Shown one piece after another: positions 36,534 through 45,200 of a stretch of 64,000 nucleotides of DNA. Made by a program: the position numbers and the translations under genes. Within the stretch, counting starts at the first letter, position 1, and each line of letters starts with the position of its first letter. Origin of the DNA: Polynucleobacter victoriensis (GTDB taxonomy: Bacteria; Pseudomonadota; Gammaproteobacteria; Burkholderiales; Burkholderiaceae); assembly GCF_900187875.1 (NCBI RefSeq), contig NZ_FYEX01000001.1:558001-622000 (forward strand), read 5' to 3'. A model generated the notes under the pieces. That model was given only the letters and a program-made list of their open reading frames with translations. It was not told the origin of the DNA and made no database searches.

Positions 36534-37391
36534 TCAAACCACTTTGACGTCGAAGCCATCAACAATAATTTGATCAACTCTCGTGCCTCGATATCCAGAT
36601 CTATCTAGTACCTCTTGGGGTGAGTAGCTACCAGATAGTCCCGGGGAGTTGATATCATTCAATATCCGAAATGCGCCACCGTCTAGCAAACCCGTTAGCT
36701 TGTAAATATCATGATAAAAACTCATAAATTCAATTTCAGTAATTTTTGTTGAGCTAGCCGCCAATCTATCAAAAACACTTACCATAGCAGACATACGATT
36801 CAAGGCGGGTAATTTAGTGTGAAAATTAGTTACCCAAATCGACTCTGTCGAAGATAACTTTTTAAACCACACTTTCTCGTTTGTTATTGCGTTTCTCTGG
36901 CTCACCACCGAATTTTTCTTAGGCCAAGGAAACCACGCATATTTTTTATCATACAAAAATCTACAACGAACCGAAAACTCTTGCGTCCTAACGCTACCGA
37001 CATTTGAATTTTTATCTAAAAAAAGTTCGCAATCGCTAATTTTTCTTAGACCAAAATGATACAAATCAGATTCGATGATGTAAATATACTGGTAATTTCT
37101 TTGGAAAATTTTTTGATAATTTTTCAGAACCCAGTAAATGGCACTCCAATACCCAATATTAATGTTAGAGTAAGCAACCTTGACACCAACTGGGAAATCT
37201 TTAAAATGATCTTGATATTTTGAATTGTTATCAAAAATTAATAAATCACGAAAAAAAGCAACTTCCTCATTCTGCTCTTTTAGATTCTGTATTACTGCTC
37301 TAGCCAAATTTGCTCTATTGACATCCATAGAACAAGTAACCAAAAGATAGAGGGTTTTTGATTTTGTACCCTTAACATCCACTAAAGCCAT
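36534..37391 (-). CDS. Unclassified GT-A-like protein of the glycan cluster
   Basis: I do not recognise a named family. The N-terminal part reads LYLLVTCSMDVNRANLARAV and FRDLLIFDNNS, as in nucleotide-sugar GT-A folds, and YQYIYIIESDLYHFG stands where a DxD metal site would be, with ESD instead. No membrane helix or signal peptide is seen. The gene overlaps the hexapeptide acyltransferase gene by ten bases, so it is in the same transcript. It is probably a glycosyltransferase, but this is inferred. Confidence 0.55.
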   Translation of the reverse strand: MALVDVKGTKSKTLYLLVTCSMDVNRANLARAVIQNLKEQNEEVAFFRDLLIFDNNSKYQDHFKDFPVGVKVAYSNINIGYWSAIYWVLKNYQKIFQRNYQYIYIIESDLYHFGLRKISDCELFLDKNSNVGSVRTQEFSVRCRFLYDKKYAWFPWPKKNSVVSQRNAITNEKVWFKKLSSTESIWVTNFHTKLPALNRMSAMVSVFDRLAASSTKITEIEFMSFYHDIYKLTGLLDGGAFRILNDINSPGLSGSYSPQEVLDRSGYRGTRVDQIIVDGFDVKVV

Positions 37392-37933
37392 TTTATTCCG
37401 CTCACATCATTTAACCTATAATCAATTCGCGGACATCTTTCTTTAATTTTTACTGCCGGATTACCAGCAACTACAGCATAATCATCAACGCTCTTTGTAA
37501 CAACTGCACCAGCACAAACCACGGCACCCTTACCAATAGTTACGCCAGGTAGTATTGTTGAATTTGTTGCTACCCATGCATCATCTTTAATCACTATTTC
37601 ACTCAATGAGGTATGACCCATAGGGTCATTTACATCATGAGCCTGAGATATAAAAAAACTAAATCCTGATACATTTACATTATTACCAATCTTCAAGCCC
37701 CCGCGAATAAGAAATACATTATTTGGGCCAATAATGACGTTGTCAGCTATAGACAAACTCGAGACATCATTAAATTTATTACCAGCCCAAATAATACTTT
37801 GCTTACCTATAGGGATGTTAAGCAATTTCTTGTACACAAACATTCTGCAGGAGTTACTAAACCATATATGTTTATTAAGCCTGAGAATGATCGCACTTAA
37901 TCGACGCAATACTTTAGGAAAAATTTTTATCAA
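37382..37933 (-). CDS. Hexapeptide-repeat O-acyltransferase (WbbJ/LbetaH type)
   Basis: The C-terminal 100 residues hold left-handed beta-helix hexapeptides (LPGVTIGKGAVVCAGAVVTKSV), and the SQAHDVNDP segment has the catalytic histidine of the CoA-dependent acetyltransferase family. At 183 residues it is normal length. It starts with TTG at 37933, overlapping the upstream stop as TTGA. It probably acetylates a sugar on the glycan in the cytosol, separate from the MBOAT route. Confidence 0.85.
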   Translation of the reverse strand: MIKIFPKVLRRLSAIILRLNKHIWFSNSCRMFVYKKLLNIPIGKQSIIWAGNKFNDVSSLSIADNVIIGPNNVFLIRGGLKIGNNVNVSGFSFFISQAHDVNDPMGHTSLSEIVIKDDAWVATNSTILPGVTIGKGAVVCAGAVVTKSVDDYAVVAGNPAVKIKERCPRIDYRLNDVSGIKWL

Positions 37934-38811
37934 AATTTTGCACTCAGATAACTGTCACAAGCATCATAAAAAGAAGATGAAATCACACTCTGCCTGAATG
38001 AGTGTTGATGAGACCCGCGTTGATGAGCAAGTACGGGAACACCATTAAATTGATACTCCTCATGATAATTTTCACCCGTCTTAATGAAAGACAATGGCGA
38101 ATCTGACTTAACTTGAGCAAGCGCGAGATATGGTATTGATTTTCCACATAGAAAACCTGGTATTTTCCAACCAACATCTCTAACAAGTTCATAGCCAACG
38201 GGCAAATTATATAAGTCAGACAATTCACTACTATCTATCTTAATGTTTGATGATTTTTCAGGTGAGGTATCAATATCCTTCCAATCATATCGACTAGCAA
38301 GGGCACACCAAGTTAATGTTGGTTTATTTTTATATGTTTGAACAAGGCCAAATCCAGAACTCTTTCCTCCTATGGGTTCATAACTAGTACCTATGATTCC
38401 ATATTCTGTAAGTAAATCAGTAACCCAGACATCCCAATCTTTCATCAACATCACAATATCTGAGTCACTAATAATATCTATTCCCTCACCTCCAGCGATA
38501 GCGAATGACGAGTTCAACCCAGCTGCATGGCCATTTGAGCCTTTCATTGGTCTGTAAATACCAATATAAGTTGCAATTTGCCAAAGGTAGTCTTTAAAGT
38601 TCTGAGTGACAAAAAATTGAGAATGTTTATACACTTCAATCAATTTATCTGCCATTTGTCCATCAGATAAAATCCTGAATGATTTCAAGTCTAAGCAATG
38701 GGCATAGAAAATCAACTCATTAGCACCACTACTCAACCTCTTAAAATTCGACACTAAATACTCATAATATGGTATCGAATTTTCAGATACCGTAACGTGA
38801 ACTCTAATCAT
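37930..38811 (-). CDS. Unclassified GT-A-like protein of the glycan cluster
   Basis: No named family was recognised. I see HVTVSENSIPYYEYLVSNF at the N terminus and DIISDSDIVMLMKDW, whose DSD triplet fits a metal-binding DxD site. The layout is that of a GT-A enzyme and it lacks membrane helices. I use the ATG at 38811 with AGGTG ten bases upstream rather than the GTG four codons earlier. It overlaps the hexapeptide acyltransferase start by four bases. Confidence 0.55.
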   Translation of the reverse strand: MIRVHVTVSENSIPYYEYLVSNFKRLSSGANELIFYAHCLDLKSFRILSDGQMADKLIEVYKHSQFFVTQNFKDYLWQIATYIGIYRPMKGSNGHAAGLNSSFAIAGGEGIDIISDSDIVMLMKDWDVWVTDLLTEYGIIGTSYEPIGGKSSGFGLVQTYKNKPTLTWCALASRYDWKDIDTSPEKSSNIKIDSSELSDLYNLPVGYELVRDVGWKIPGFLCGKSIPYLALAQVKSDSPLSFIKTGENYHEEYQFNGVPVLAHQRGSHQHSFRQSVISSSFYDACDSYLSAKF

Positions 38812-38837
38812 TTTGAAACACACCTATTTTTTTAATA

Positions 38838-39368
38838 TCAAGGATTTCTCATCCAATCGGTTGCCAATAAACTCATGCGCACAAGATTTTGGTACTTACC
38901 ATCGCGGAAAATAGCTAGGCGCTCAATGCCCTCCTCTTGAAAACCAAGCTTTAAATATAAATTACGCGCCGGGTAGTTATACTCAAGAGTAGTTAAGTTA
39001 AGCCTATTAAAACCGCACTGCAAAAAAAGATACTCAAAAAAATACTCGAACATTTCTGTTGCGTACCCAGCTCTGCGATAAGTATGAATTACATCTGCCC
39101 CAACTATTACAGATTTATTGACCAAATCAATTTGATCCAATCTAAATACACCAACAAATATGTCACCATCTAATAGTCTAGCCACGTATCTCTTAGATTG
39201 CCTTGAAACAGAGATTGCTTCAAACCATTTTTCTTGAGATATCTCAGATACATGCAGAGGATCAGTTAGCAAAGAAAGAACTGAATTATCATTGTGTAAA
39301 AGTCTAACATCCTCAATATCACGCTTCTCCATGATCCTGATTGCAAGTCTACTCACTCTATTTTTCAT
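38838..39368 (-). CDS. GNAT family N-acetyltransferase
   Basis: Single GNAT domain, 176 residues, with VGVFRLDQIDLVNKSVIVGADV, the acetyl-CoA loop YRRAGYATEMFEYFFEY and LEYNYPARNLYLKLGFQEEG, the RimJ/PseH-like ending. In this cluster an N-acetylation of a 4-amino-sugar, the step after an aminotransferase such as the one at 44035, is the likely role. It overlaps the GT9 gene by 11 bases. Substrate is inferred only. Confidence 0.8.
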   Translation of the reverse strand: MKNRVSRLAIRIMEKRDIEDVRLLHNDNSVLSLLTDPLHVSEISQEKWFEAISVSRQSKRYVARLLDGDIFVGVFRLDQIDLVNKSVIVGADVIHTYRRAGYATEMFEYFFEYLFLQCGFNRLNLTTLEYNYPARNLYLKLGFQEEGIERLAIFRDGKYQNLVRMSLLATDWMRNP

Positions 39369-40398
39369 ATAAGTCCACTCTATTTATTTTTTCACTTAAC
39401 ATCCTAGCAAGCTCTGACTGAACAACCTCAACCCGAATTGAATTCATACAAACTTTATCATTATCACACCACCCTAGCTGTCCGCAAGGAGCACAGGGGA
39501 CTGAGTTTGAAATAATTTTATGTAAGTGCGGGTAGCCTGCAAAACTAGGTAAAGTCACCCCACCCCACAAAATTATGGCCCTTGCTTTTACTGCGGCAGC
39601 AGCATGCATCAAGCCCCCTTCCGTACCAACAAACAACAAAGAGTCTTTTATTATTAGTGCCGCTTCCCTAAAACTGGTTTTTCCTCGCAAATCTATAACA
39701 CCTTGCAACAATGTTGTGGTGGAGAGCCCAATCTGTAAAACAGAGACATCAGGATATTTTTTATTAATAAAAAAAACTAGATCTTGCCATCGATCAAGTG
39801 GCCAAGCTCTTAAGTCGCCAAACCAGTCAATATTTGTACCCGGCTCAATAACTACATAACTGGACCCCAAAATTCTAGAACTTAAAAAAAATGATGAAAA
39901 ATTCAACTCATCAGATGAGAAATACATCTCTGGAGAAGGGGCGTTAATTTCTACTTGAAAATTTTTTGCTATAACCTGAATCGCATGGCCACCTGCTTTC
40001 CATATCATTCTATTGCCAGTTTGAGATATTGCATAAGAGTGAATTAACATATCTAAATGGATTAATCTGTTACAGCCCTCATCAGCAAGACCTTGAGATT
40101 TTTTAAATACATATGTCTCGTATTTTTTCTTAAAATAACTGTGAGAAAAAACAAGATCAAAAAATCGATCTATGACTGTAAATAAACGCGGTTTTCGTTT
40201 TGATACTGGCGGAAGAAAAATTAAGTATGGGTTTTCTTTAAAAATCAAATTTTCAGACAATGACTCATACCCATTGAATAATCTTCCAAATACCAAATCT
40301 GTGAATTTCGGCTTTTTACAAACAACAACAGGCCGACCATCTTTATCAGACACCCCTCTTACCACCCCGGTCCAAATTAAGTCTCCGCCAATACCCAA
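39358..40398 (-). CDS. Glycosyltransferase family 9 (heptosyltransferase-like)
   Basis: GT9 layout: a glycine-rich opening (MGIGGDLIWTG), then VVIEPGTNIDWFGD, and the nucleotide-sugar site LLFVGTEGGLMHAAAAVKARAIILWGG with the usual G-G-x-x-H-x-A-A (quoted in part as GTEGGLMHAAAAV). The C-terminal CAPCGQLGWCDNDKVCM is a cysteine-rich end seen in many GT9 proteins. The start is TTG at 40398 with AGAGG upstream. It differs from waaC and may add a heptose or other sugar to the O-antigen. Confidence 0.8.
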   Translation of the reverse strand: MGIGGDLIWTGVVRGVSDKDGRPVVVCKKPKFTDLVFGRLFNGYESLSENLIFKENPYLIFLPPVSKRKPRLFTVIDRFFDLVFSHSYFKKKYETYVFKKSQGLADEGCNRLIHLDMLIHSYAISQTGNRMIWKAGGHAIQVIAKNFQVEINAPSPEMYFSSDELNFSSFFLSSRILGSSYVVIEPGTNIDWFGDLRAWPLDRWQDLVFFINKKYPDVSVLQIGLSTTTLLQGVIDLRGKTSFREAALIIKDSLLFVGTEGGLMHAAAAVKARAIILWGGVTLPSFAGYPHLHKIISNSVPCAPCGQLGWCDNDKVCMNSIRVEVVQSELARMLSEKINRVDLYEK

Positions 40399-40468
40399 TG
40401 AATACCTCTGAATATATAATTAAGTTAGCTAAATTTCAAAAAATACGCAGCATTAAGGTTTTCCCCAT

Positions 40469-41209
40469 ATGTCACTAATTAAGAAAATTATAAGAAAATT
40501 ACTCCCTCCGATAATTATTGATGTGGTTAACCATTTATTACCTAAAAATCGACGCAGAAAAATACCTGATAAAGAGCTTTACGCGCCTCTTTTTTCGCCA
40601 TGGCTAGGCCTAGGTGAATTCAAAAATATTCTCACACAAATTAAACCACACACACTTGTTTCGCCTGAAAGAATCTGGATTCTATACAGCTTAGCACGTC
40701 AGGCAAAAAATATTCCAGGAAACTTCTGGGAATGTGGTGTATACAAAGGTGGCACAGGTATGCTACTGGCTAATATAGTTAGATCGTCATCAACCACTAA
40801 AAAACTTCGGTTATTTGACACATTTTGCGGTATGCCAAGCACACACCCAAAATTTGACCTTCATAAGGAAGGAGATTTTTCAGATAATAGCTTAGAAGCA
40901 GTGAAAAACAGAATTCAAGAATGTCCTAATGTTATTTTCCATCAAGGACTTATTCCTGAAACATTTTCAAACTTAGATGCCGAAAAAATATCATTCGCAC
41001 ATATCGACGTTGACATTTATCAGTCTATCTTGGATTGCTGTGAATTTATTTACCCTAAATTATCTTGTGGCGGAGTCTTATTATTCGATGACTACGGCTT
41101 CCCCAGCTGCCCAGGAGCAAGACTTGCAGTAGATCAATTCTTCAAAGAAAAACCTGAGGTACCAATTATCTTGCCAACAGGCCAGGCATTTATTATTAAG
41201 GTAGCATAA
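40469..41209 (+). CDS. TylF/MycF-like SAM-dependent O-methyltransferase
   Basis: The TylF family methylates deoxysugars in antibiotics and O-antigens. Seen are GNFWECGVYKGGTGMLLA, the SAM and metal loop LRLFDTFCGMPS, and the catalytic aspartate in FAHIDVDIYQSILDCCEF and LLFDDYG. The length of 246 is typical. It is the only rightward gene between 26.8 and 52.9 kb. A TATAAT at 40415-40420 could be its own promoter, so it may be expressed apart from the leftward operon. Confidence 0.84.
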   Translation: MSLIKKIIRKLLPPIIIDVVNHLLPKNRRRKIPDKELYAPLFSPWLGLGEFKNILTQIKPHTLVSPERIWILYSLARQAKNIPGNFWECGVYKGGTGMLLANIVRSSSTTKKLRLFDTFCGMPSTHPKFDLHKEGDFSDNSLEAVKNRIQECPNVIFHQGLIPETFSNLDAEKISFAHIDVDIYQSILDCCEFIYPKLSCGGVLLFDDYGFPSCPGARLAVDQFFKEKPEVPIILPTGQAFIIKVA

Positions 41210-41248
41210 GTTTGTGTAATTTTTTCACACTTTTAGATAATTAAATAA

Positions 41249-42193
41249 TCAAGTCCCTGTAACAATTTTATGCGCTGTATTTAGCCAATCATACTGCGTA
41301 CGAATCTGTTCAACAGTGTGAACTTGCATGTCTCGCTGAACCGAATTTGGCAATGACATTACTTTATGAATCAAATCTGAAGCCTCATCAGGTGATTGAT
41401 AACATTGTATAAGCGGTAATTTAGACAAATTGTATGCCTCACCTTCCTTGTGGAAGTTGCGCAAACAAAAAGTACCCCTTGCAACTGTTTCAACTGATTT
41501 AACCCAACAACCCGTGCTTCTAGATATTTCTACGCCGTCACAAATCCAAGGCAATGAAGATTCATCATGTGCAAAAAATTTTAATGTCTGTAAATAATTC
41601 ATGTAATCCGGGTAGTCTAACCGGCCGACACCGATTTCAATGGGTACTCCTGAGCTTTTCAACTGATTGAATACAATTCTTCTGTGTTCATGCATAGCCC
41701 CCCTAAAACCAACCATCACTGGTCTATCATTAATACCTGGTCCAACATCACAAAATCTAGGCTCCATCCCCATTCGAACAAACGATGCAGGTATGCCATC
41801 ATTCATAAGATGATTCGCCCACCAAGGCGCTGTTACATAAACTTTTTCCACATTTAACTCACGTTGTAGAGTTTTATAAACACCCTTAATTGGCGAAGTG
41901 TCTATATAACTCTCCCATGGGTCTTGATCATAAATAGTGATAGGGGTATTTAATAACCAAGATTTAAGTGAAGGCCACACTGCATTTAATGTACGCAAAC
42001 GAAGTACAGAAATAACTTTGTCATACCGTTCCAATCGAACAGAAAACCTCCTCAGGGGAAACAGTGATGATGGAAAAATTTCCAATGGCTCAATGTCGTA
42101 GCCATATTCCATAGCAGAATATAGTTGCCTTTGAAAACAATTACTACGGACATAATCAAGAGTATCAACTAAATACAGCAACTTATTTGCCAT
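41249..42193 (-). CDS. Glycosyltransferase-like protein (GT1/GT4 type)
   Basis: The N-terminal half gives a clear Rossmann-like pattern (LLYLVDTLDYVRSNCFQRQL); further on RPVMVGFRGAMHEHRR and CDGVEISRSTGCWVKSVET resemble a donor-binding half of GT-B enzymes, though the usual E-x7-E is weak. I use the ATG at 42193 with GGAAG just ahead; the TTG three codons before is the alternative. Its role is inferred from context. Confidence 0.6.
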   Translation of the reverse strand: MANKLLYLVDTLDYVRSNCFQRQLYSAMEYGYDIEPLEIFPSSLFPLRRFSVRLERYDKVISVLRLRTLNAVWPSLKSWLLNTPITIYDQDPWESYIDTSPIKGVYKTLQRELNVEKVYVTAPWWANHLMNDGIPASFVRMGMEPRFCDVGPGINDRPVMVGFRGAMHEHRRIVFNQLKSSGVPIEIGVGRLDYPDYMNYLQTLKFFAHDESSLPWICDGVEISRSTGCWVKSVETVARGTFCLRNFHKEGEAYNLSKLPLIQCYQSPDEASDLIHKVMSLPNSVQRDMQVHTVEQIRTQYDWLNTAHKIVTGT

Positions 42194-42252
42194 TACTTCC
42201 AATCCTCACATTTATAGACAATCAAAGTCTGACACCTCTTACAAATATAACT

Positions 42253-43281
42253 TTAATAGATAAGGTATTTATTCAGCAGATGATATATATAACTCTGATG
42301 CCTAGAAGATATTAATGTGCTCCTAGATAAGTTTAATTTATCTAGCAAAGCAATCCAGTTATTAACTGTCAAATTTGCAGTATGAGGAAATGCACTCATT
42401 TTATTTAAAAAAAATTGATAACCATGCCGCATGTCATGGATAGCTTCAATGATATTTTCTCGCTCAAACATTAAACCATAACCATCACAATACTCTGGCA
42501 AACAACCACTATTTCTATAAATTATCGGCAGGCCACATAAGCCCCCCTCGATTTGATGATTACCCCCAGGCTCATTGATTGACGCAGTCAAATAGACATG
42601 ATGGCGCTTCAACTGCCGAGCTAAAATTTCTCCAGATAGGGGCTCAATATAATTTGCATATTTGAATTTAAATCCTTTTGGTAATTTTCCAATATATGTG
42701 AACTCAAATAGTTCTCGCATAAGAGGGTTTGCCAATTGATTATCTAAATCACTATACACATCAAACCCCTTCATCCAGTTGCCACCCCAGTGATGGGTAA
42801 CAATCTTTAAAGGGCCCTCACCAGACCAAACACTTTGTCCAGATGAATTAAAAATAGATTGGTCACCTCCGTTAAGAATAACACTGCTTGAGCGATTGAT
42901 ATTGCAAGAATTGATCAAGTTTAATTTTTTTAACCAAGCCCCCACATAGACTGTGTGATCCGCACAATAATTAGCCAATCTCAATCTCAAATTCATGAAA
43001 TAAGTACCTTTGCGCTCATCGCACTCATTAATTCTATGAATCACAATAGTATTAGGAAATAATTTCAAATACTGGAGAATGGCTTTTGCGGCAAAACTAA
43101 CATTAGGACTAGATGCCCTGGGGTCTGTCATGATTATGAAATCTAAATTAGGCTCATAAAGATCAAAAAAAACTTGATTTCCTGATAAGACAAGACCCTG
43201 AGACAAACTCTTTACAAAAGCATTACCACCACCATATGGACCAGTCTGAATTTTATGTCCAATAGCTATCTTGAATGACAT
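42253..43281 (-). CDS. Glycosyltransferase family 4-like protein
   Basis: The start MSFKIAIGHKIQTGPYGGGNAFV shows the glycine-rich GT4 loop (here GPYGGGNAF), and the C-terminal PGGNHQIEGGLCGLPIIYR gives the acidic donor site (E-x-G-x-x-G). An ATG at 43281 lies directly after the upstream stop (TGATATG), so it is translationally linked. It probably adds a sugar in the O-antigen; which one is unknown. Confidence 0.68.
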   Translation of the reverse strand: MSFKIAIGHKIQTGPYGGGNAFVKSLSQGLVLSGNQVFFDLYEPNLDFIIMTDPRASSPNVSFAAKAILQYLKLFPNTIVIHRINECDERKGTYFMNLRLRLANYCADHTVYVGAWLKKLNLINSCNINRSSSVILNGGDQSIFNSSGQSVWSGEGPLKIVTHHWGGNWMKGFDVYSDLDNQLANPLMRELFEFTYIGKLPKGFKFKYANYIEPLSGEILARQLKRHHVYLTASINEPGGNHQIEGGLCGLPIIYRNSGCLPEYCDGYGLMFERENIIEAIHDMRHGYQFFLNKMSAFPHTANLTVNNWIALLDKLNLSRSTLISSRHQSYIYHLLNKYLIY

Positions 43282-43282
43282 A

Positions 43283-44029
43283 TCAAGAACCAATTAACCG
43301 ATTAGCGAAATCACGCACCTGCAATAGCCTACTTTTATTTAATTTTTGCTTTTCAAATATTTTAGTAAATGCCGCATCTTTGTAATCACACTTTCTAGTC
43401 CAAAAAGATGCACTCATTGCGCCAGCTAAAGCCCACGCTCTTGGATCATCTTGACATCCATCGCTAACCCACTTAGTAGCAACCAACTTTAATACTGCAT
43501 TTTGTTTTTTTAATTTTCTGTGTAATCCATAATGAAATGCCTGTGCTTCATGAGGATTTAGGCAATGCCAAGCTATAGGAGCCAAAGAAAGTACTTGCGA
43601 AGGACTCAATACAAGATCATGATTAGTGTCAACTCGATCAGGCATCAATTTATTAGTTGCTTGCTTAAAGATGACTTGAGGTGTGAAGCAATTTAAACCA
43701 GCTATGAGACTATCGGTAAAGTAGTCTTTCAAAAATATTTGAATGCCTGTCACCCTTGGATTTGCTCTAAACACGTCTATAATTCTAGAAATTGCTAAAT
43801 CATCAATCAGCACAGTATCAGCATCAATTTTTATAAAATAGTCGAAATCTAATTTAACGCTTTCCCAACTACTCCATAGAGCGTTGTGTGCCTCCATCTC
43901 AGACAACCCTGCAATGACTTGATGTTGGATGAGTGTATTTTTTTGGGCACTTATTGCATCACAAGCGTGATTATATTCAGCCTCACCACTATAAAGCGTA
44001 CCAATAAAAACTTTGGGTAGATCATTCAT
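43283..44029 (-). CDS. Unclassified GT-A-like protein with DxD motif
   Basis: No named family was recognised. The N terminus PKVFIGTLYSGEAEYNHACDAI is followed by DYFIKIDADTVLIDDLAI, a clear D-A-D metal site, as in GT2-like enzymes, but the rest does not match a common GT2. It lies in the aminotransferase-GT run with six bases to the upstream gene and adjoins the GT4-like gene. A glycosyltransferase role is likely. Confidence 0.6.
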   Translation of the reverse strand: MNDLPKVFIGTLYSGEAEYNHACDAISAQKNTLIQHQVIAGLSEMEAHNALWSSWESVKLDFDYFIKIDADTVLIDDLAISRIIDVFRANPRVTGIQIFLKDYFTDSLIAGLNCFTPQVIFKQATNKLMPDRVDTNHDLVLSPSQVLSLAPIAWHCLNPHEAQAFHYGLHRKLKKQNAVLKLVATKWVSDGCQDDPRAWALAGAMSASFWTRKCDYKDAAFTKIFEKQKLNKSRLLQVRDFANRLIGS

Positions 44030-44034
44030 TGAAT

Positions 44035-45186
44035 TTACGCACTCAACGACTCTGCTGCTAAGTCCTCAACTAACTGGGCAATTTCAAAACAATTCTCTTT
44101 AGTCAACCACCAGCCACATGGCAAGGAAATTTGTCGATCTCCAAATAAACGTGTTCCAGGCAGGCTCGATTCATAGGGTTTGAAGGCACTATACATATCA
44201 TTAGATAAATGCACTAGGCCAGCGCCCACACCGGCAGCATTCAGTTTTTCAAGCAATAAATCCCTATCAACAGAACTTGAAGTTAAGCAGGTATAAACCC
44301 AGTAACTAGATTTTGCTTTCTGAGGAATTTGAATCGGCATAATCAAAGAACTTTTAGCAAAGGCTTTTGTATATACATCAGCATTATGCCGATGCGCATC
44401 TAACAACCCTTGAATGTATGGCATTTGAGCCAATCCAATTGCAGCAGAGATATTATTCATATTGAACTTAAATCCAACTTCGCCAGCGCAGATATCAGCA
44501 CTCCAGCGCTGCCCTTTCCATTCTCCTTTTTCATCCTTAGCAGCATCACGGTCGTAACCAAACCATTTCAACTTCTTTGCTAACTGAAAATCATCTGCCT
44601 TTTTGCATACCAATGCGCCACCATCCCCTGAAGACAAATGTTTAATGGCTTGAAATGAGTAACAAGTAAAGTCTGCGTAGTCAGAGATTGGCTTGGCATC
44701 CCATGTTGCCCCAAATGCATGAGCGGCATCTTGTATAACAGGAATTCCATACTTTTGACCTAGCTTTGCGATAACCTCCAAATCACAAGGTGTGCCAGCC
44801 CAGTTCACGAAAACAATCGCTTTAGTTTTGTTGGTAATTTTCTTTTCAATATCCTTAGGATCAATTGATCCTGATTCCGGAAGAACATCAGCCCATACAA
44901 TCTTTGCTCCCAAGTTTTCAATTGGTGTGTTGGTTGCGATACATGTCATGGCTGTTGAAATTACCTCGGTACCAGGACCAACTCCAGCAATCTTATATGC
45001 CACAGTTAATGCACTAGTGCAGGAATTCATCAAAACCAAATTATCTACATGCAAATAATCTTTTAAAGCATCTTGAAATTGAGTAACTTCAATACCCTCA
45101 TTAACAAATCCAGAGCGCAAAACAGACTCAATTTTATTTAGAGCATCATCTACTGGCATGTGCACTTTGAACATTGGATACTTCAT
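44035..45186 (-). CDS. DegT/DnrJ/EryC1/StrS sugar aminotransferase
   Basis: PLP-dependent enzyme that aminates a keto-sugar, usually at C4. The PLP lysine is in FQAIKHLSSGDGGALV, and the family blocks ISTAMTCIATNTPIE, IQDAAHAFGA and the C-terminal SLPCGWWL are present. At 383 residues it is typical. It lies 14 bases downstream of the PseB-like dehydratase gene, which would supply a 4-keto sugar nucleotide. The C-terminal residues are variable and do not fix the exact product. Confidence 0.88.
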   Translation of the reverse strand: MKYPMFKVHMPVDDALNKIESVLRSGFVNEGIEVTQFQDALKDYLHVDNLVLMNSCTSALTVAYKIAGVGPGTEVISTAMTCIATNTPIENLGAKIVWADVLPESGSIDPKDIEKKITNKTKAIVFVNWAGTPCDLEVIAKLGQKYGIPVIQDAAHAFGATWDAKPISDYADFTCYSFQAIKHLSSGDGGALVCKKADDFQLAKKLKWFGYDRDAAKDEKGEWKGQRWSADICAGEVGFKFNMNNISAAIGLAQMPYIQGLLDAHRHNADVYTKAFAKSSLIMPIQIPQKAKSSYWVYTCLTSSSVDRDLLLEKLNAAGVGAGLVHLSNDMYSAFKPYESSLPGTRLFGDRQISLPCGWWLTKENCFEIAQLVEDLAAESLSA

Positions 45187-45200
45187 TCAGCCACCTCAAT

